64,000 nt of DNA from the NCBI GenBank assembly GCA_023255955.1, contig JAGDWD010000008.1, forward strand, positions 192,845 through 256,844, written 5' to 3'. How positions within the stretch are numbered: the first letter of the stretch is position 1; each line of letters opens with the position of its first letter. The position numbers and the translations under genes were made by a program. Source of the DNA: Desulfurococcales archaeon (GTDB lineage Archaea; Thermoproteota; Thermoprotei_A; Sulfolobales; NBVN01). This document shows, piece by piece, positions 48,051-56,170 of the stretch. Below the pieces are notes generated by a model, which worked only from the letters and a program-made list of their open reading frames with translations, searched no databases and had not been told where the DNA came from.

Positions 48051-49825
48051 GAATCTAAAAGATAGAATTGAAAGTCCTAGCACCGCCCTTTACGTGCCTG
48101 ACCGGCAACCTCAGAATCTAAAAGATAGAATTGAAAGTCCTAGCCACAACGACGGACATAACCCCCACAGAGGTTACGTTCGAATCTAAAAGATAGAATT
48201 GAAAGACCACCGCCACCGCCGCCCTTAGCACCAGTAAGTGTTGCAGCGTGAATCTAAAAGATAGAATTGAAAGGTGCACGTACCTGACTGCGACACAGCC
48301 TTAAGCCCGGAACCGTGAATCTAAAAGATAGAATTGAAAGACCAATTTTGTCGTGCTTTAGTGCGTGCTTACCTAAAGAGTAGAATCGAATCTAAAAGAT
48401 AGAATTGAAAGCTACGGAGTGTGTTTTACGATGTTTTGAGAGGTTATGCTACAGCGTCAAGCCTTGAATCTAAAAGATAGAATTGAAAGCTTCACAGCTA
48501 TCAGGAGACAACGTAGTTGAGTTGTTAGACTGAATCTAAAAGATAGAATTGAAAGCAGATAAGACAAATACCGTATCTAAGCGAGGTACTGGAGAGAATC
48601 TAAAAGATAGAATTGAAAGAGCACTAAGACCCTGACAGTACCTCCCGCGGACGTCGAGTTGATGAATCTAAAAGATAGAATTGAAAGTAACGAGTTGCTG
48701 GCGTCTCAGGTCTCGATGTTTCTGACCATCAGGAATCTAAAAGATAGAATTGAAAGTTGAGTACCCCGTGTCGTTACCTAACCCAGTAACCACGCTACCG
48801 AATCTAAAAGATAGAATTGAAAGGCTGGAGCCGAACCCTTTTTCTGTTCCTCTGTTCTCTACTGTGAATCTAAAAGATAGAATTGAAAGGCGGTACGCAG
48901 GTAGTACCGAGGACTGGCTCTACAACCTCGAATCTAAAAGATAGAATTGAAAGTCTTTATCTCCTCGGCCAGCATTGCAGCCTCTAGCATTGTCGGAATC
49001 TAAAAGATAGAATTGAAAGGGTGGGGTACTATGTCCATTGCTATTGATGTCGGTAAGGAAGAATCTAAAAGATAGAATTGAAAGTTGGCGTAGGCATCCC
49101 TACCGGCTGCGTCGGTGACACCAGGAATCTAAAAGATAGAATTGAAAGTATCTCCAAGCTTTATTGTGTACGACCTCCCGCGCTTCTCCACGTCCAGGAA
49201 TCTAAAAGATAGAATTGAAAGAGGATAGTGTCTCCAAGCCACCTAAACCACCCGCCGATATCTTCTTGAATCTAAAAGATAGAATTGAAAGTGAGGCCCG
49301 CCTGAGTTGCGGGCCGAATGGAATTGAAAGAGAATCTAAAAGATAGAATTGAAAGATATTTTCGCGGTCTTGTACCGTTAAGTCTCTCTGCTAGACCTGA
49401 ATCTAAAAGATAGAATTGAAAGTCCTGGAGGAGCTGGCGAGCTACGTGAGAACCTATGTGGAGCGTGAATCTAAAAGATAGAATTGAAAGGTTTTTCCTC
49501 AACCGCCTCACGCATTTCATTGAATTCTACAGAATCTAAAAGATAGAATTGAAAGTCTTCCTCACGCTACCGATTTCACCCTCGAACCAGTCCCTGAGAA
49601 TCTAAAAGATAGAATTGAAAGCATTAGCTACTCACTAGAACAATATTTATTCTTATCACCAAGAATCTAAAAGATAGAATTGAAAGTAAGCTCTACTATT
49701 ACTACTACTCCATACTTGCTGCTATGGCAGGAATCTAAAAGATAGAATTGAAAGTGCTCCACCGCCTTGCTAAGCACACACATGAAGTGTGCTCCAGTCT
49801 CGAATCTAAAAAATAGAATTGAAGG
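48051..49825 (+). CRISPR. CRISPR array, 27 repeats of 24 bp, 26 spacers
   Basis: Repeat begins GAATCTAAAA and ends GATAGAATTGAAAG. I count 26 identical copies starting at 48051, 48114, 48182, 48250, 48317, 48388, 48466, 48532, 48596, 48664, 48733, 48800, 48866, 48930, 48996, 49061, 49125, 49198, 49268, 49332, 49399, 49467, 49532, 49598, 49663, 49731, plus a degenerate terminal copy at 49802-49825 (two changes). Spacers are 39-54 nt, mostly 40-47. The degenerate end puts the leader on the left. No cas gene lies in the window. Repeat style (ending ATTGAAAG) is that of crenarchaeal type I-A/III arrays. Confidence 0.99.
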
Positions 49826-49873
49826 TTGCGTGTTTATTAGTTGTTAGGAGCTATGCCTTTTGGTGTAGGCTAG

Positions 49874-50611
49874 GTGAGTATTTCGTTTGGTGCTGCTAGG
49901 TTACTTAGGTATGTGGTGGCTTCGGCTGCGAAGTTTAGTGAGACTGCTGTTATGGTGGTGACGCCGGGTGAGTTTGTTTTTAAGGCTATAGATCCCTCGA
50001 AGACTGCTTTGCTCGTGTTGACTATTCCTAGGGAGTCTGCGATAGAGTTTAATGTTACTCAGGAGGCTCAGTTGGTTGTGGGTTTGGAGGATTTGAGTAA
50101 GGTCTTTAGGAGTGCGGAGAAGGATGATTCGATAAGCTTGGGCTGGTCTCAATCTACTCTCTCAGTATCTTTTGAGAGGAGGGGGTTCTCGAGGGTTTTC
50201 ACCTTACCCCTCTCATCGGTCATTGAAGAGATACCTGAGATAGAGATTGAGTACCCCAATACATACGTGATACCACCCATAATATTCCACGACGGCTTAG
50301 CCGGGATAGAGGATGTCGGTGACCTCCTGAGGGTTGAGGGAGGGAGTAGTGAGCTGAGGTTGAGGGCTGAGAGTGAGCTGGGGGAGGCGGTGGTAGTGTT
50401 CAGTAAGGAGAGGGGTGGGATAGAGGAGGCTGACGTCACTGACCCGGACTTCAGTGTGAGCTTCTCGATGGAGTTCGTATCTAACTTCAGGCCCGTTACC
50501 AGGGTAGCGGAGAGGTTAGTACTTAAGGCCGGGTCAGACCTACCACTCTACCTGGAGGTACAGTCCCACGGGCTCCTAATCAAGTATTACGTGGCCCCCA
50601 GGGCTGAGTAG
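49874..50611 (+). CDS. pcn: DNA polymerase sliding clamp (PCNA)
   Basis: 245 aa, GTG start (MSISFGAARLLRYVVASAAK). Typical clamp repeats: FKAIDPSKTALLVLTIPRES, FSRVFTLPLSSVIEEIPEIE (DLxxVxxEIPEIE-like), and the C-terminal LPLYLEVQSHGLLIKYYVAP preceding the PIP-binding pocket. Crenarchaea often carry three paralogues; only one is in the window. Directly followed by priS. Confidence 0.94.
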   Translation: MSISFGAARLLRYVVASAAKFSETAVMVVTPGEFVFKAIDPSKTALLVLTIPRESAIEFNVTQEAQLVVGLEDLSKVFRSAEKDDSISLGWSQSTLSVSFERRGFSRVFTLPLSSVIEEIPEIEIEYPNTYVIPPIIFHDGLAGIEDVGDLLRVEGGSSELRLRAESELGEAVVVFSKERGGIEEADVTDPDFSVSFSMEFVSNFRPVTRVAERLVLKAGSDLPLYLEVQSHGLLIKYYVAPRAE

Positions 50612-51661
50612 TTGACTCTAAGTAGGGAGAACCAGAAATTCGTGCGAGAGCTTTTCAGCTATTACTATAAGGTAGCCCCCATAAAGCTACCTAAAGACCT
50701 AAGCTCCAGGGAGTTCGCGTTCCAGACACTAGACTCCGAGGTCTACGTAAGGCACATGAGCTTCATGTCGGAGACTGAGGTTAGGACATACCTAATACTC
50801 AACACCCCTAAGCAGGCCTACTACTCCACAGCTAAGTACCTCAACCCAGCAGCACCAGACTTCTCCGAGGCCGTATGGCAGGGATCTGAGCTAATGTTCG
50901 ATATAGACTCCGATAAGCTACCCAACTGCCAGACAATCTCCATCGGCGGTGTAGTGGAGGTAGTAACTGATAGCTGCATTGAGGCCGCGAAGAACTCCCT
51001 CGATAGATTAGTGTACATACTGGAGCAGCACCTCGGCTTTAGTGAGGGAGAGCTACTAATCTACTTCTCCGGAAACCGGGGATTCCACGTAGTAGTAGCA
51101 ACTGAGGACCCGGAGTGGTTAGGTCTGAGCTCCACCCACAGACTGGAGATAGTGGACTACATCACTGCCCGAAGCATCAACATCAAGAGGATCTTCGGGG
51201 CGGTCCCGAAGAAGAAAATCAAGCCCGCACCCCCAAACATTAGTGACGGAGGGTGGAGATCCCTAATAGCAAAGTTCGGAGAAGGTAGTGAGATCAGTGA
51301 TGAGGTAGTGAGGAAGGTGGCCGTAGCAGTAGACCCAGTAGTTACCCAGGACGTGTCGAGGTTGGTGCGAATCCCGAACTCTATAAACGGGAAGAGCGGG
51401 CTACCTGCTAGGCTACTAAAAGTGGACAACATTAGTGAGTTCAAGCTAGATAGCTCTCTTTCACCATACGACGGCTACGCCATAGTCAAACCCGGGGTAA
51501 GCTTTGAAGGCCCCCTACTAGGTAGGGAAGTAAAGCTAGTTAAGGATGTTGCCACGAAGGTCGATATAGACATAGCTCTCTACCTAGTACTCAACAACCT
51601 AGCATCGATACTTAGATACAGCCTGAACCACGTAAAGAAGCTAGACGAGTACCACCACTAA
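50612..51661 (+). CDS. priS: DNA primase small catalytic subunit PriS
   Basis: 349 aa. TTG start immediately after the PCNA stop codon (no gap), so coupled. Catalytic motif LMFDIDSDKLPNC (DID) near residue 97, YFSGNRGFHVVVATEDPEW (SGxRGxH) near 150, and RLVRIPNSINGKSGLPARLL near 250, the nucleotide-binding motifs of the AEP superfamily. Makes RNA/DNA primers with PriL, which is not in the window. Confidence 0.95.
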   Translation: MTLSRENQKFVRELFSYYYKVAPIKLPKDLSSREFAFQTLDSEVYVRHMSFMSETEVRTYLILNTPKQAYYSTAKYLNPAAPDFSEAVWQGSELMFDIDSDKLPNCQTISIGGVVEVVTDSCIEAAKNSLDRLVYILEQHLGFSEGELLIYFSGNRGFHVVVATEDPEWLGLSSTHRLEIVDYITARSINIKRIFGAVPKKKIKPAPPNISDGGWRSLIAKFGEGSEISDEVVRKVAVAVDPVVTQDVSRLVRIPNSINGKSGLPARLLKVDNISEFKLDSSLSPYDGYAIVKPGVSFEGPLLGREVKLVKDVATKVDIDIALYLVLNNLASILRYSLNHVKKLDEYHH

Positions 51662-51729
51662 CTTCCTCAGGCCTAGAAGAGAAGCTCCCGGACACACATC
51701 TGTCATCATAAAAGTTGTGAAGCTTAAAA

Positions 51730-51745
51730 TTTAGACTAATCTAAA
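51730..51745. promoter_or_regulatory. DtxR-like operator upstream of feoA
   Basis: TTTAGACTAATCTAAA: a 6-bp inverted repeat with 4-bp spacer, between the TATA-like GCTTAAAA (51722-51729) and the feoA ATG 10 bp downstream. The layout fits repression by blocking initiation. DtxR/IdeR/MDR1-type iron regulators bind similar TTAGG/CTAA-rich palindromes. Confidence 0.5.
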
Positions 51746-51754
51746 CTGCATGGA

Positions 51755-51982
51755 ATGACACCGCTAAGTGATACCGCTACGGGAGATGTAGTTAAAGTAG
51801 TTGAAATACACGCAGGTAGAGGTCTGAAACTCAGACTAGAGCAGCTAGGGCTGTTCCCAGGATCGCTAATCGAGGTATTATCAAACAATAAGGGACATGT
51901 CCTCATCAAAGCTCAGGGAGCGGTTATATCCTTAAGCAGAGGAATAGCATCGAAAATATTTATCGTTAAGACCCAGAAATAG
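51755..51982 (+). CDS. feoA: FeoA domain protein (ferrous iron transport)
   Basis: 75 aa SH3-like FeoA: GDVVKVVEIHAGRGLKLRLE, QLGLFPGSLIEVLSNNKGHV, LIKAQGAVISLSRGIASKIF. Usually a partner of the Fe(II) permease FeoB, which is not encoded next to it here. The mRNA would be nearly leaderless. The operator just upstream suggests iron-responsive control. Confidence 0.88.
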   Translation: MTPLSDTATGDVVKVVEIHAGRGLKLRLEQLGLFPGSLIEVLSNNKGHVLIKAQGAVISLSRGIASKIFIVKTQK

Positions 51983-51985
51983 CCC

Positions 51986-52165
51986 TTGAAAACAGGCCTA
52001 CTTCAAGACCCGGCACCTACAGATCCTACTCACATCCTAACGAGCTCTCTAAGTTCCCTCAAAGTCGTGGAGGTGTCTCCTGGAGACATTAAATTCCTAG
52101 TTCCGCATTCCATGAACTACGAGTATTTAATGGGGAAGCTGAGGATGCTTAGCTACCGTCTCTAA
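51986..52165 (+). CDS. Possible 59-aa protein in frame after feoA
   Basis: After the feoA TAG the same frame stays open for 60 codons; TTG at 51986 would give MKTGLLQDPAPTDPTHILTS and later SLKVVEVSPGDIKFLVPHSM, NYEYLMGKLRMLSYRL. The C-terminal 40 residues look like real protein, with regular hydrophobic spacing. It could be a separate tiny gene, a readthrough extension of FeoA, or the decayed end of another gene. No family recognised. Confidence 0.35.
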   Translation: MKTGLLQDPAPTDPTHILTSSLSSLKVVEVSPGDIKFLVPHSMNYEYLMGKLRMLSYRL

Positions 52166-52286
52166 CACTCCGTCTTGGTGTAGGCTTTATTCAAGGAAAT
52201 TACTTAAAATACTCTACAGGAACAAGTTTCGGGATCAGGCTACGAAGTATCGGGGTACAGTTAAGGTTGAGCTAAGCAGGGATCTG

Positions 52287-53834
52287 GTGGAGGAGGATCT
52301 GGAAGCCCTTAGAATAGGTATTGACAGTGCTGCTCGGGCTCTTGTTAAGGGTTTTAAGGACCCTGAGGAAGGAGGTAGGATAGAGAGCTGGAGCTTTAGT
52401 GGTAAGGTTCTCTCTCTAGTCATATCAAGTAGGAGGTTGAGGATAGATGAGGCTGCTATGAGGGTTAAGAACGTCTTAGAGGAGGTTCTCGGGAGCACTA
52501 GGAAGATTGGGGTTAGGTACGTTAAGCTTGAGGACGCGTTCATAGAGATCGATGGGGAGGTTAGAGTAAGTATTAAGCTTCCATTCATAAGGAGTATAGA
52601 GACCGCTAACGGCCGTACGAAAATATTTCTTGAGGTTCTAGACGAGAAGGACCTGAAGAAGCCGATCCTACTGAGGCTTCTGAGACTACTCAACGAGAAG
52701 GAGGTTCGGGCCGGTTGGGGAGGTAAGACGGAGCATTGGCAACTCATAAGGCAGTCTAAGATAAAGTTCGATACTCCAATCACAGTCGAAGATCCCAATA
52801 GGATCCTCGAGGAAGCAGGTCTAGTGAAGAGGTTCTCTATAGGGCAGTGGCTCTACACACCACTAGCCGTCTACCTGCTTAACACCGTGCGAGATGTATT
52901 CATTAAGGAGGTTGTCCAGCCACTAGGATTTCAGGAAGCTGTGTTCCCGAAGATTTACCCGCTGGAGATAGGGCTTAAAACAGGTCACCTTAGAGGTACC
53001 ATAAACTCTATGATATTTGCCTCACTACCTAAGACATATAACATCGAGGAGTTCGAGGAGCTCACAGACTACATGTATGTAACTAACGAGGCACCACCCG
53101 AGGAGATAGCTAAGTATCTTAGGTACCCGGAGTACTTCCTCTGCTTCGCTCAGTGTGAACCATTCTACTGGTTCTTCAGTAACGAGCTCCTTGATGATAG
53201 GTCACTACCTATTAAATGGTTCGATAGGAGCGGGCCGTCCTTTAGGTGGGAGTCGGGCGGTATATACGGCCTCGAGAGAGTTATAGAGTTCCACCGGGTT
53301 GAGATAGTCTGGCTCGGAAAACCAGAGCAGGTTGTGGAGATCAGGAACGACCTGCTTAAAGCATACGAGAAGTTCATGGACGAGATCTTAGATCTGGAGT
53401 GGCGTATGGCCTGGGTAACACCCTGGTACTACGAGCAGAGCGGTGCGGTCGAGAAGGTTGAGGAGTTCGACATAGATAGACCTGGAACCATAGACTTCGA
53501 GCTCTGGCTACCATATAAAGGTCCCCGAGAAGACCGTAAAGCATGGCTAGAGGTAGGTAACATCTCAATTCACGGAACTAAGTTCACCGAACCATTCAAG
53601 GTGAAGCACAACAAGGGGGAGACCCTGTGGACCGGTTGCTCTGGGTATGGCTCGCAGCGGTGGCTAGTAGCATTCTTAGCTCAGCGCGGATTCAACCCTG
53701 AGAACTGGCCTCCGATACTCAGGGAGTACATAGAGAAAAACCCACCTCCGGATCCAGTGATCACAGTAACATACCCTAAGACACGTAGTGGTAAGGAACT
53801 GTTAGATAAGCTAATGAAGTACCTAAAGAGGTAG
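52287..53834 (+). CDS. Seryl-tRNA synthetase, type 2 (methanogen-type)
   Basis: Class II enzyme of the unusual zinc-dependent SerRS, first known from methanogens and distinct from the common SerRS. 515 aa from GTG 52287. Motifs: TEHWQLIRQSKIKFDTPITV, SIGQWLYTPLAVYLLNTVRD, LGFQEAVFPKIYPLEIGLKT, FAQCEPFYWFF (candidate zinc Cys), RWESGGIYGLERVIEFHRVE, and the C-terminal WTGCSGYGSQRWLVAF (second candidate zinc Cys, motif 3). Similarity to the family N-terminus extends upstream of 52287 (GTVKVELSRDL), with no ATG, GTG or TTG, so the true start is unclear. Confidence 0.92.
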   Translation: MEEDLEALRIGIDSAARALVKGFKDPEEGGRIESWSFSGKVLSLVISSRRLRIDEAAMRVKNVLEEVLGSTRKIGVRYVKLEDAFIEIDGEVRVSIKLPFIRSIETANGRTKIFLEVLDEKDLKKPILLRLLRLLNEKEVRAGWGGKTEHWQLIRQSKIKFDTPITVEDPNRILEEAGLVKRFSIGQWLYTPLAVYLLNTVRDVFIKEVVQPLGFQEAVFPKIYPLEIGLKTGHLRGTINSMIFASLPKTYNIEEFEELTDYMYVTNEAPPEEIAKYLRYPEYFLCFAQCEPFYWFFSNELLDDRSLPIKWFDRSGPSFRWESGGIYGLERVIEFHRVEIVWLGKPEQVVEIRNDLLKAYEKFMDEILDLEWRMAWVTPWYYEQSGAVEKVEEFDIDRPGTIDFELWLPYKGPREDRKAWLEVGNISIHGTKFTEPFKVKHNKGETLWTGCSGYGSQRWLVAFLAQRGFNPENWPPILREYIEKNPPPDPVITVTYPKTRSGKELLDKLMKYLKR

Positions 53835-53991
53835 TACATACACTCAACCTAGATACTGAGGTCGTATACTCTTGAAGATATCTCTTAATTAGTCTTTTAA
53901 CCTATGCTACGATCAATGATACTTTAAACTGTACATGAGATTGAGCACAGTGAGGAGGTCGAGGCTTTAGCTGTGAAGGGCCTCCACATCT

Positions 53992-54660
53992 CTATCTCGA
54001 GCTAGTTGATAACTCAATCTCACCACACTCTACTCCACGTACATTATTGGCTACATAATTTATCAGTATCCTAACACTCGAAGATATTAAAGGTAGGGGT
54101 ACCCCGGGTGCTCCATAACCTATGAAAGCAACGTTCCTCGTCTTGGTGTTCGCAGGTGCTACGTTAGTTAACTTATATGGGTAGACGTAGATTACCCTAC
54201 CTTGAGAGTCCACCAGCACTATCGTCCCCCTAGGGAGAACAACACTCCGCTCATCGAGATCACTTACTGATTCCCTCTTCAAGATCCGAGTAATCTTCAG
54301 GACCTGACCAGCCCTATCTACGTCTATCGGAGTCATAGGTATCTTAGTAAGCATTGAGACAGCATTGGATATGTCTATAATCGGGTTGCGGCGGGGAAGT
54401 CCCCCACCAAATAGTACCCTCCTTATAAGTACTTCGGGATAGGTATCTAGCTCAGAGCTCCCCCTGCGAAACCCGGCAAACGATTTATACTTGGATAAGA
54501 TCGGGTCGTTATTAAGGCTCTCCAAATCCGTCGAGGAGATAACCATGCTAACTATCCTCCTAACCTCGAAGAGCAGCCCTACATGATGTTCTGAAGTCTC
54601 GACATTCCTACAAACCACGTAAGCTATCGGCACCTCCGGGATCGTAATTATCCTAATCAT
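53992..54660 (-). CDS. Free-standing B3/B4 domain protein (COG3382-like)
   Basis: 222 aa resembling the B3/B4 tRNA-editing region of PheRS beta as an independent protein. Characteristic: FAGFRRGSSELDTYPEVLIR, RRVLFGGGLPRRNPIIDISN, AVSMLTKIPMTPIDVDRAGQ and FIGYGAPGVPLPLISSSVRI. Members are annotated as DNA/RNA-binding or possible trans-editing proteins; function unproven. Convergent with the type 2 serS. Confidence 0.85.
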   Translation of the reverse strand: MIRIITIPEVPIAYVVCRNVETSEHHVGLLFEVRRIVSMVISSTDLESLNNDPILSKYKSFAGFRRGSSELDTYPEVLIRRVLFGGGLPRRNPIIDISNAVSMLTKIPMTPIDVDRAGQVLKITRILKRESVSDLDERSVVLPRGTIVLVDSQGRVIYVYPYKLTNVAPANTKTRNVAFIGYGAPGVPLPLISSSVRILINYVANNVRGVECGEIELSTSSR

Positions 54661-54683
54661 CTAGATACCCTATCCATTTGTCT

Positions 54684-54900
54684 CTAGATGCTCGTTGATG
54701 TGGGTTTATGTTCGTTCACCGCATCTAGGGACTTCCACCTCACTCGCAGGGGTAGGGAAAACCCCTGCTGGTCATGGGCGGCCTTCGTCCCGAACGGAAC
54801 GCGGGACACATCTACGTCTAACCCCGCAGAGCTCGGAGCATTGTTCCCATTACTCAGCAGGGTATCCAAGCTACCCACAGGAATGAAGTTAATAAGCTTA
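54684..54900 (-). mobile_element. Decayed 3' end of an IS200/IS605-type tnpB element (relic)
   Basis: A minus-strand frame with no proper start holds LLSNGNNAPSSAGLDVDVSR, VPFGTKAAHDQQG and FSLPLRVRW, in the style of OrfB/TnpB C-terminal tails. The plus strand has the hairpin CAGGGGT-AGGGAAA-ACCCCTG (54747-54767) followed by TCATGGGCGGCCTTCGTCC, homologous to 16389-16407. Up to 54975 the sequence is AT-rich without a gene. Confidence 0.4.
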
Positions 54901-54975
54901 ACATATAATCCCAGGACACAGCGACCTAAAAACAACCAACTACGAAAACAAAACCATGAACACAACACCCACCAA

Positions 54976-55332
54976 TCAAAAACAGAACAGCCCTTTGAGG
55001 TGTTGATGATCTATGGATTCGCAGATTCTTCTAAGTTTCTCACTCGCTCTAAACACCTTAACACCCCTACCATATCCAGCACAGTATGAGCTTAGAGGGC
55101 ATAGCATGCATGCGCCGCTAAGCCGCTCCTCAATGAGATAGCCAGCATTGAGGAGGGCTCCTATTATCGTCTCAGCAACCGACTCCTCAATATCCGTTAA
55201 CGAACTCAACAACCTGGAGTCAACGATTCCATATCTACAAATGATGGTTAAAGCCCTCGCTAGGAAGTCCTCGGCCAGCAGCTCCCTAATTTTCAGACCC
55301 TGAATACTGGGACATCGCAGAATATATAGCAC
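54976..55332 (-). CDS. Winged-helix protein with C-terminal Cys cluster, candidate TFE-beta
   Basis: 118 aa from GTG 55332. Residues 15-72 are a winged helix (IRELLAEDFLARALTIICRY, SSLTDIEESVAETIIGALLN, AGYLIEE). Then a Cys set: GACMLCPLSSYCAGYGRG and a later RRICESI, which could hold a [4Fe-4S] cluster. This combination matches archaeal TFE-beta (RPC34/RPC39 homologue). FeoC-like regulators have a similar layout, and feoA is 3 kb away. Start is uncertain because a TATA-like element overlaps codons 2-5. Confidence 0.5.
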   Translation of the reverse strand: MLYILRCPSIQGLKIRELLAEDFLARALTIICRYGIVDSRLLSSLTDIEESVAETIIGALLNAGYLIEERLSGACMLCPLSSYCAGYGRGVKVFRASEKLRRICESIDHQHLKGLFCF

Positions 55333-55440
55333 CTACATGTTCGACACATCTACTTCGGAGGTGACGACCCTGCCACGCCGAGAGCTAGCTACTACTTAAA
55401 CCCTCTTTCAACTTAGTTTAAGGAGTCGGTCTGGGGCGTG

Positions 55441-56160
55441 ATGTCGAGTACTAAAGCGATAGTCGTGGAGGAGGTGTATAAGGTCTACAGAAGTGGTACG
55501 AATGTTACTTGGGCTCTTAGAGGTGTGAGTCTCTCTGTGGATAGGGGCTCTTTTGTCTCGATTATGGGTCCTTCCGGATCTGGAAAGACCACTCTCCTAA
55601 ACATTATGGGACTCCTAGATAGGCCGACTAGGGGTAGGGTCTACATAGACGGGGTTGATACCCTCAGACTTAGCGATAGAGAGCTTGCTGAGTTTAGGAA
55701 TAGGAAGATAGGGTTCGTTTTCCAGACGTTTAACCTCGTAAATAGACTCACCGTTCTCGAGAACATAGAGCTACCTCTCATAGCTAGGGGACTAGCAAGG
55801 GAGGAACGCAGAAAGCTAGCTGTCGATGCCCTGCTAAAGGCTGGTGGGGACGTTTCCTGGCTAAGCAAGAGACCTAATCAGCTATCGGGGGGCCAGCAGC
55901 AGAGGGTGGCTATTGCTAGAGCTATAGTGGGGTCACCAACGATAGTACTAGCAGATGAGCCTACAGGTAATCTCGACACAGCATCAGCTAGGGTGGTTAT
56001 AAAGACCTTCATAGAGTTAAATAAGCTTGGGCAGACCATAGTCATGATAACCCACAACCCGGAGGTCGCGAACTGCTCGCACATGATATACCTCATACGG
56101 GACGGAAGGCTTGTAGGAACTATGGATCCGAGCCCGGAGAAGTGCTTAATAAATCAATAG
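55441..56160 (+). CDS. ABC transporter ATP-binding protein (LolD/MacB/FtsE type)
   Basis: 239 aa. All nucleotide-binding motifs present: Walker A IMGPSGSGKTTLLN, Q-loop FVFQTFNLVNRLTV, signature LSGGQQQRVAIARA, Walker B IVLADEPTGNLD, switch His MITHNPE. The family normally pairs with an FtsX/MacB-type permease, which is absent on both sides; the next gene follows by 10 bp and is an aminotransferase. Start ATG in GTGATG. Confidence 0.9.
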   Translation: MSSTKAIVVEEVYKVYRSGTNVTWALRGVSLSVDRGSFVSIMGPSGSGKTTLLNIMGLLDRPTRGRVYIDGVDTLRLSDRELAEFRNRKIGFVFQTFNLVNRLTVLENIELPLIARGLAREERRKLAVDALLKAGGDVSWLSKRPNQLSGGQQQRVAIARAIVGSPTIVLADEPTGNLDTASARVVIKTFIELNKLGQTIVMITHNPEVANCSHMIYLIRDGRLVGTMDPSPEKCLINQ

Positions 56161-56170
56161 AGCTCCCTAA

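Noticed and set aside
48750-48944. Open frames across the CRISPR array, e.g. repeated NLKDRIERL
   Set aside because: They translate the repeat itself (AATCTAAAAGATAGAATTGA) and are not genes.
54688-55089. Plus-strand open frames over the tnpB-like relic
   Set aside because: No promoter or ribosome-binding site and low-complexity content; the minus-strand tail reading is more sensible.
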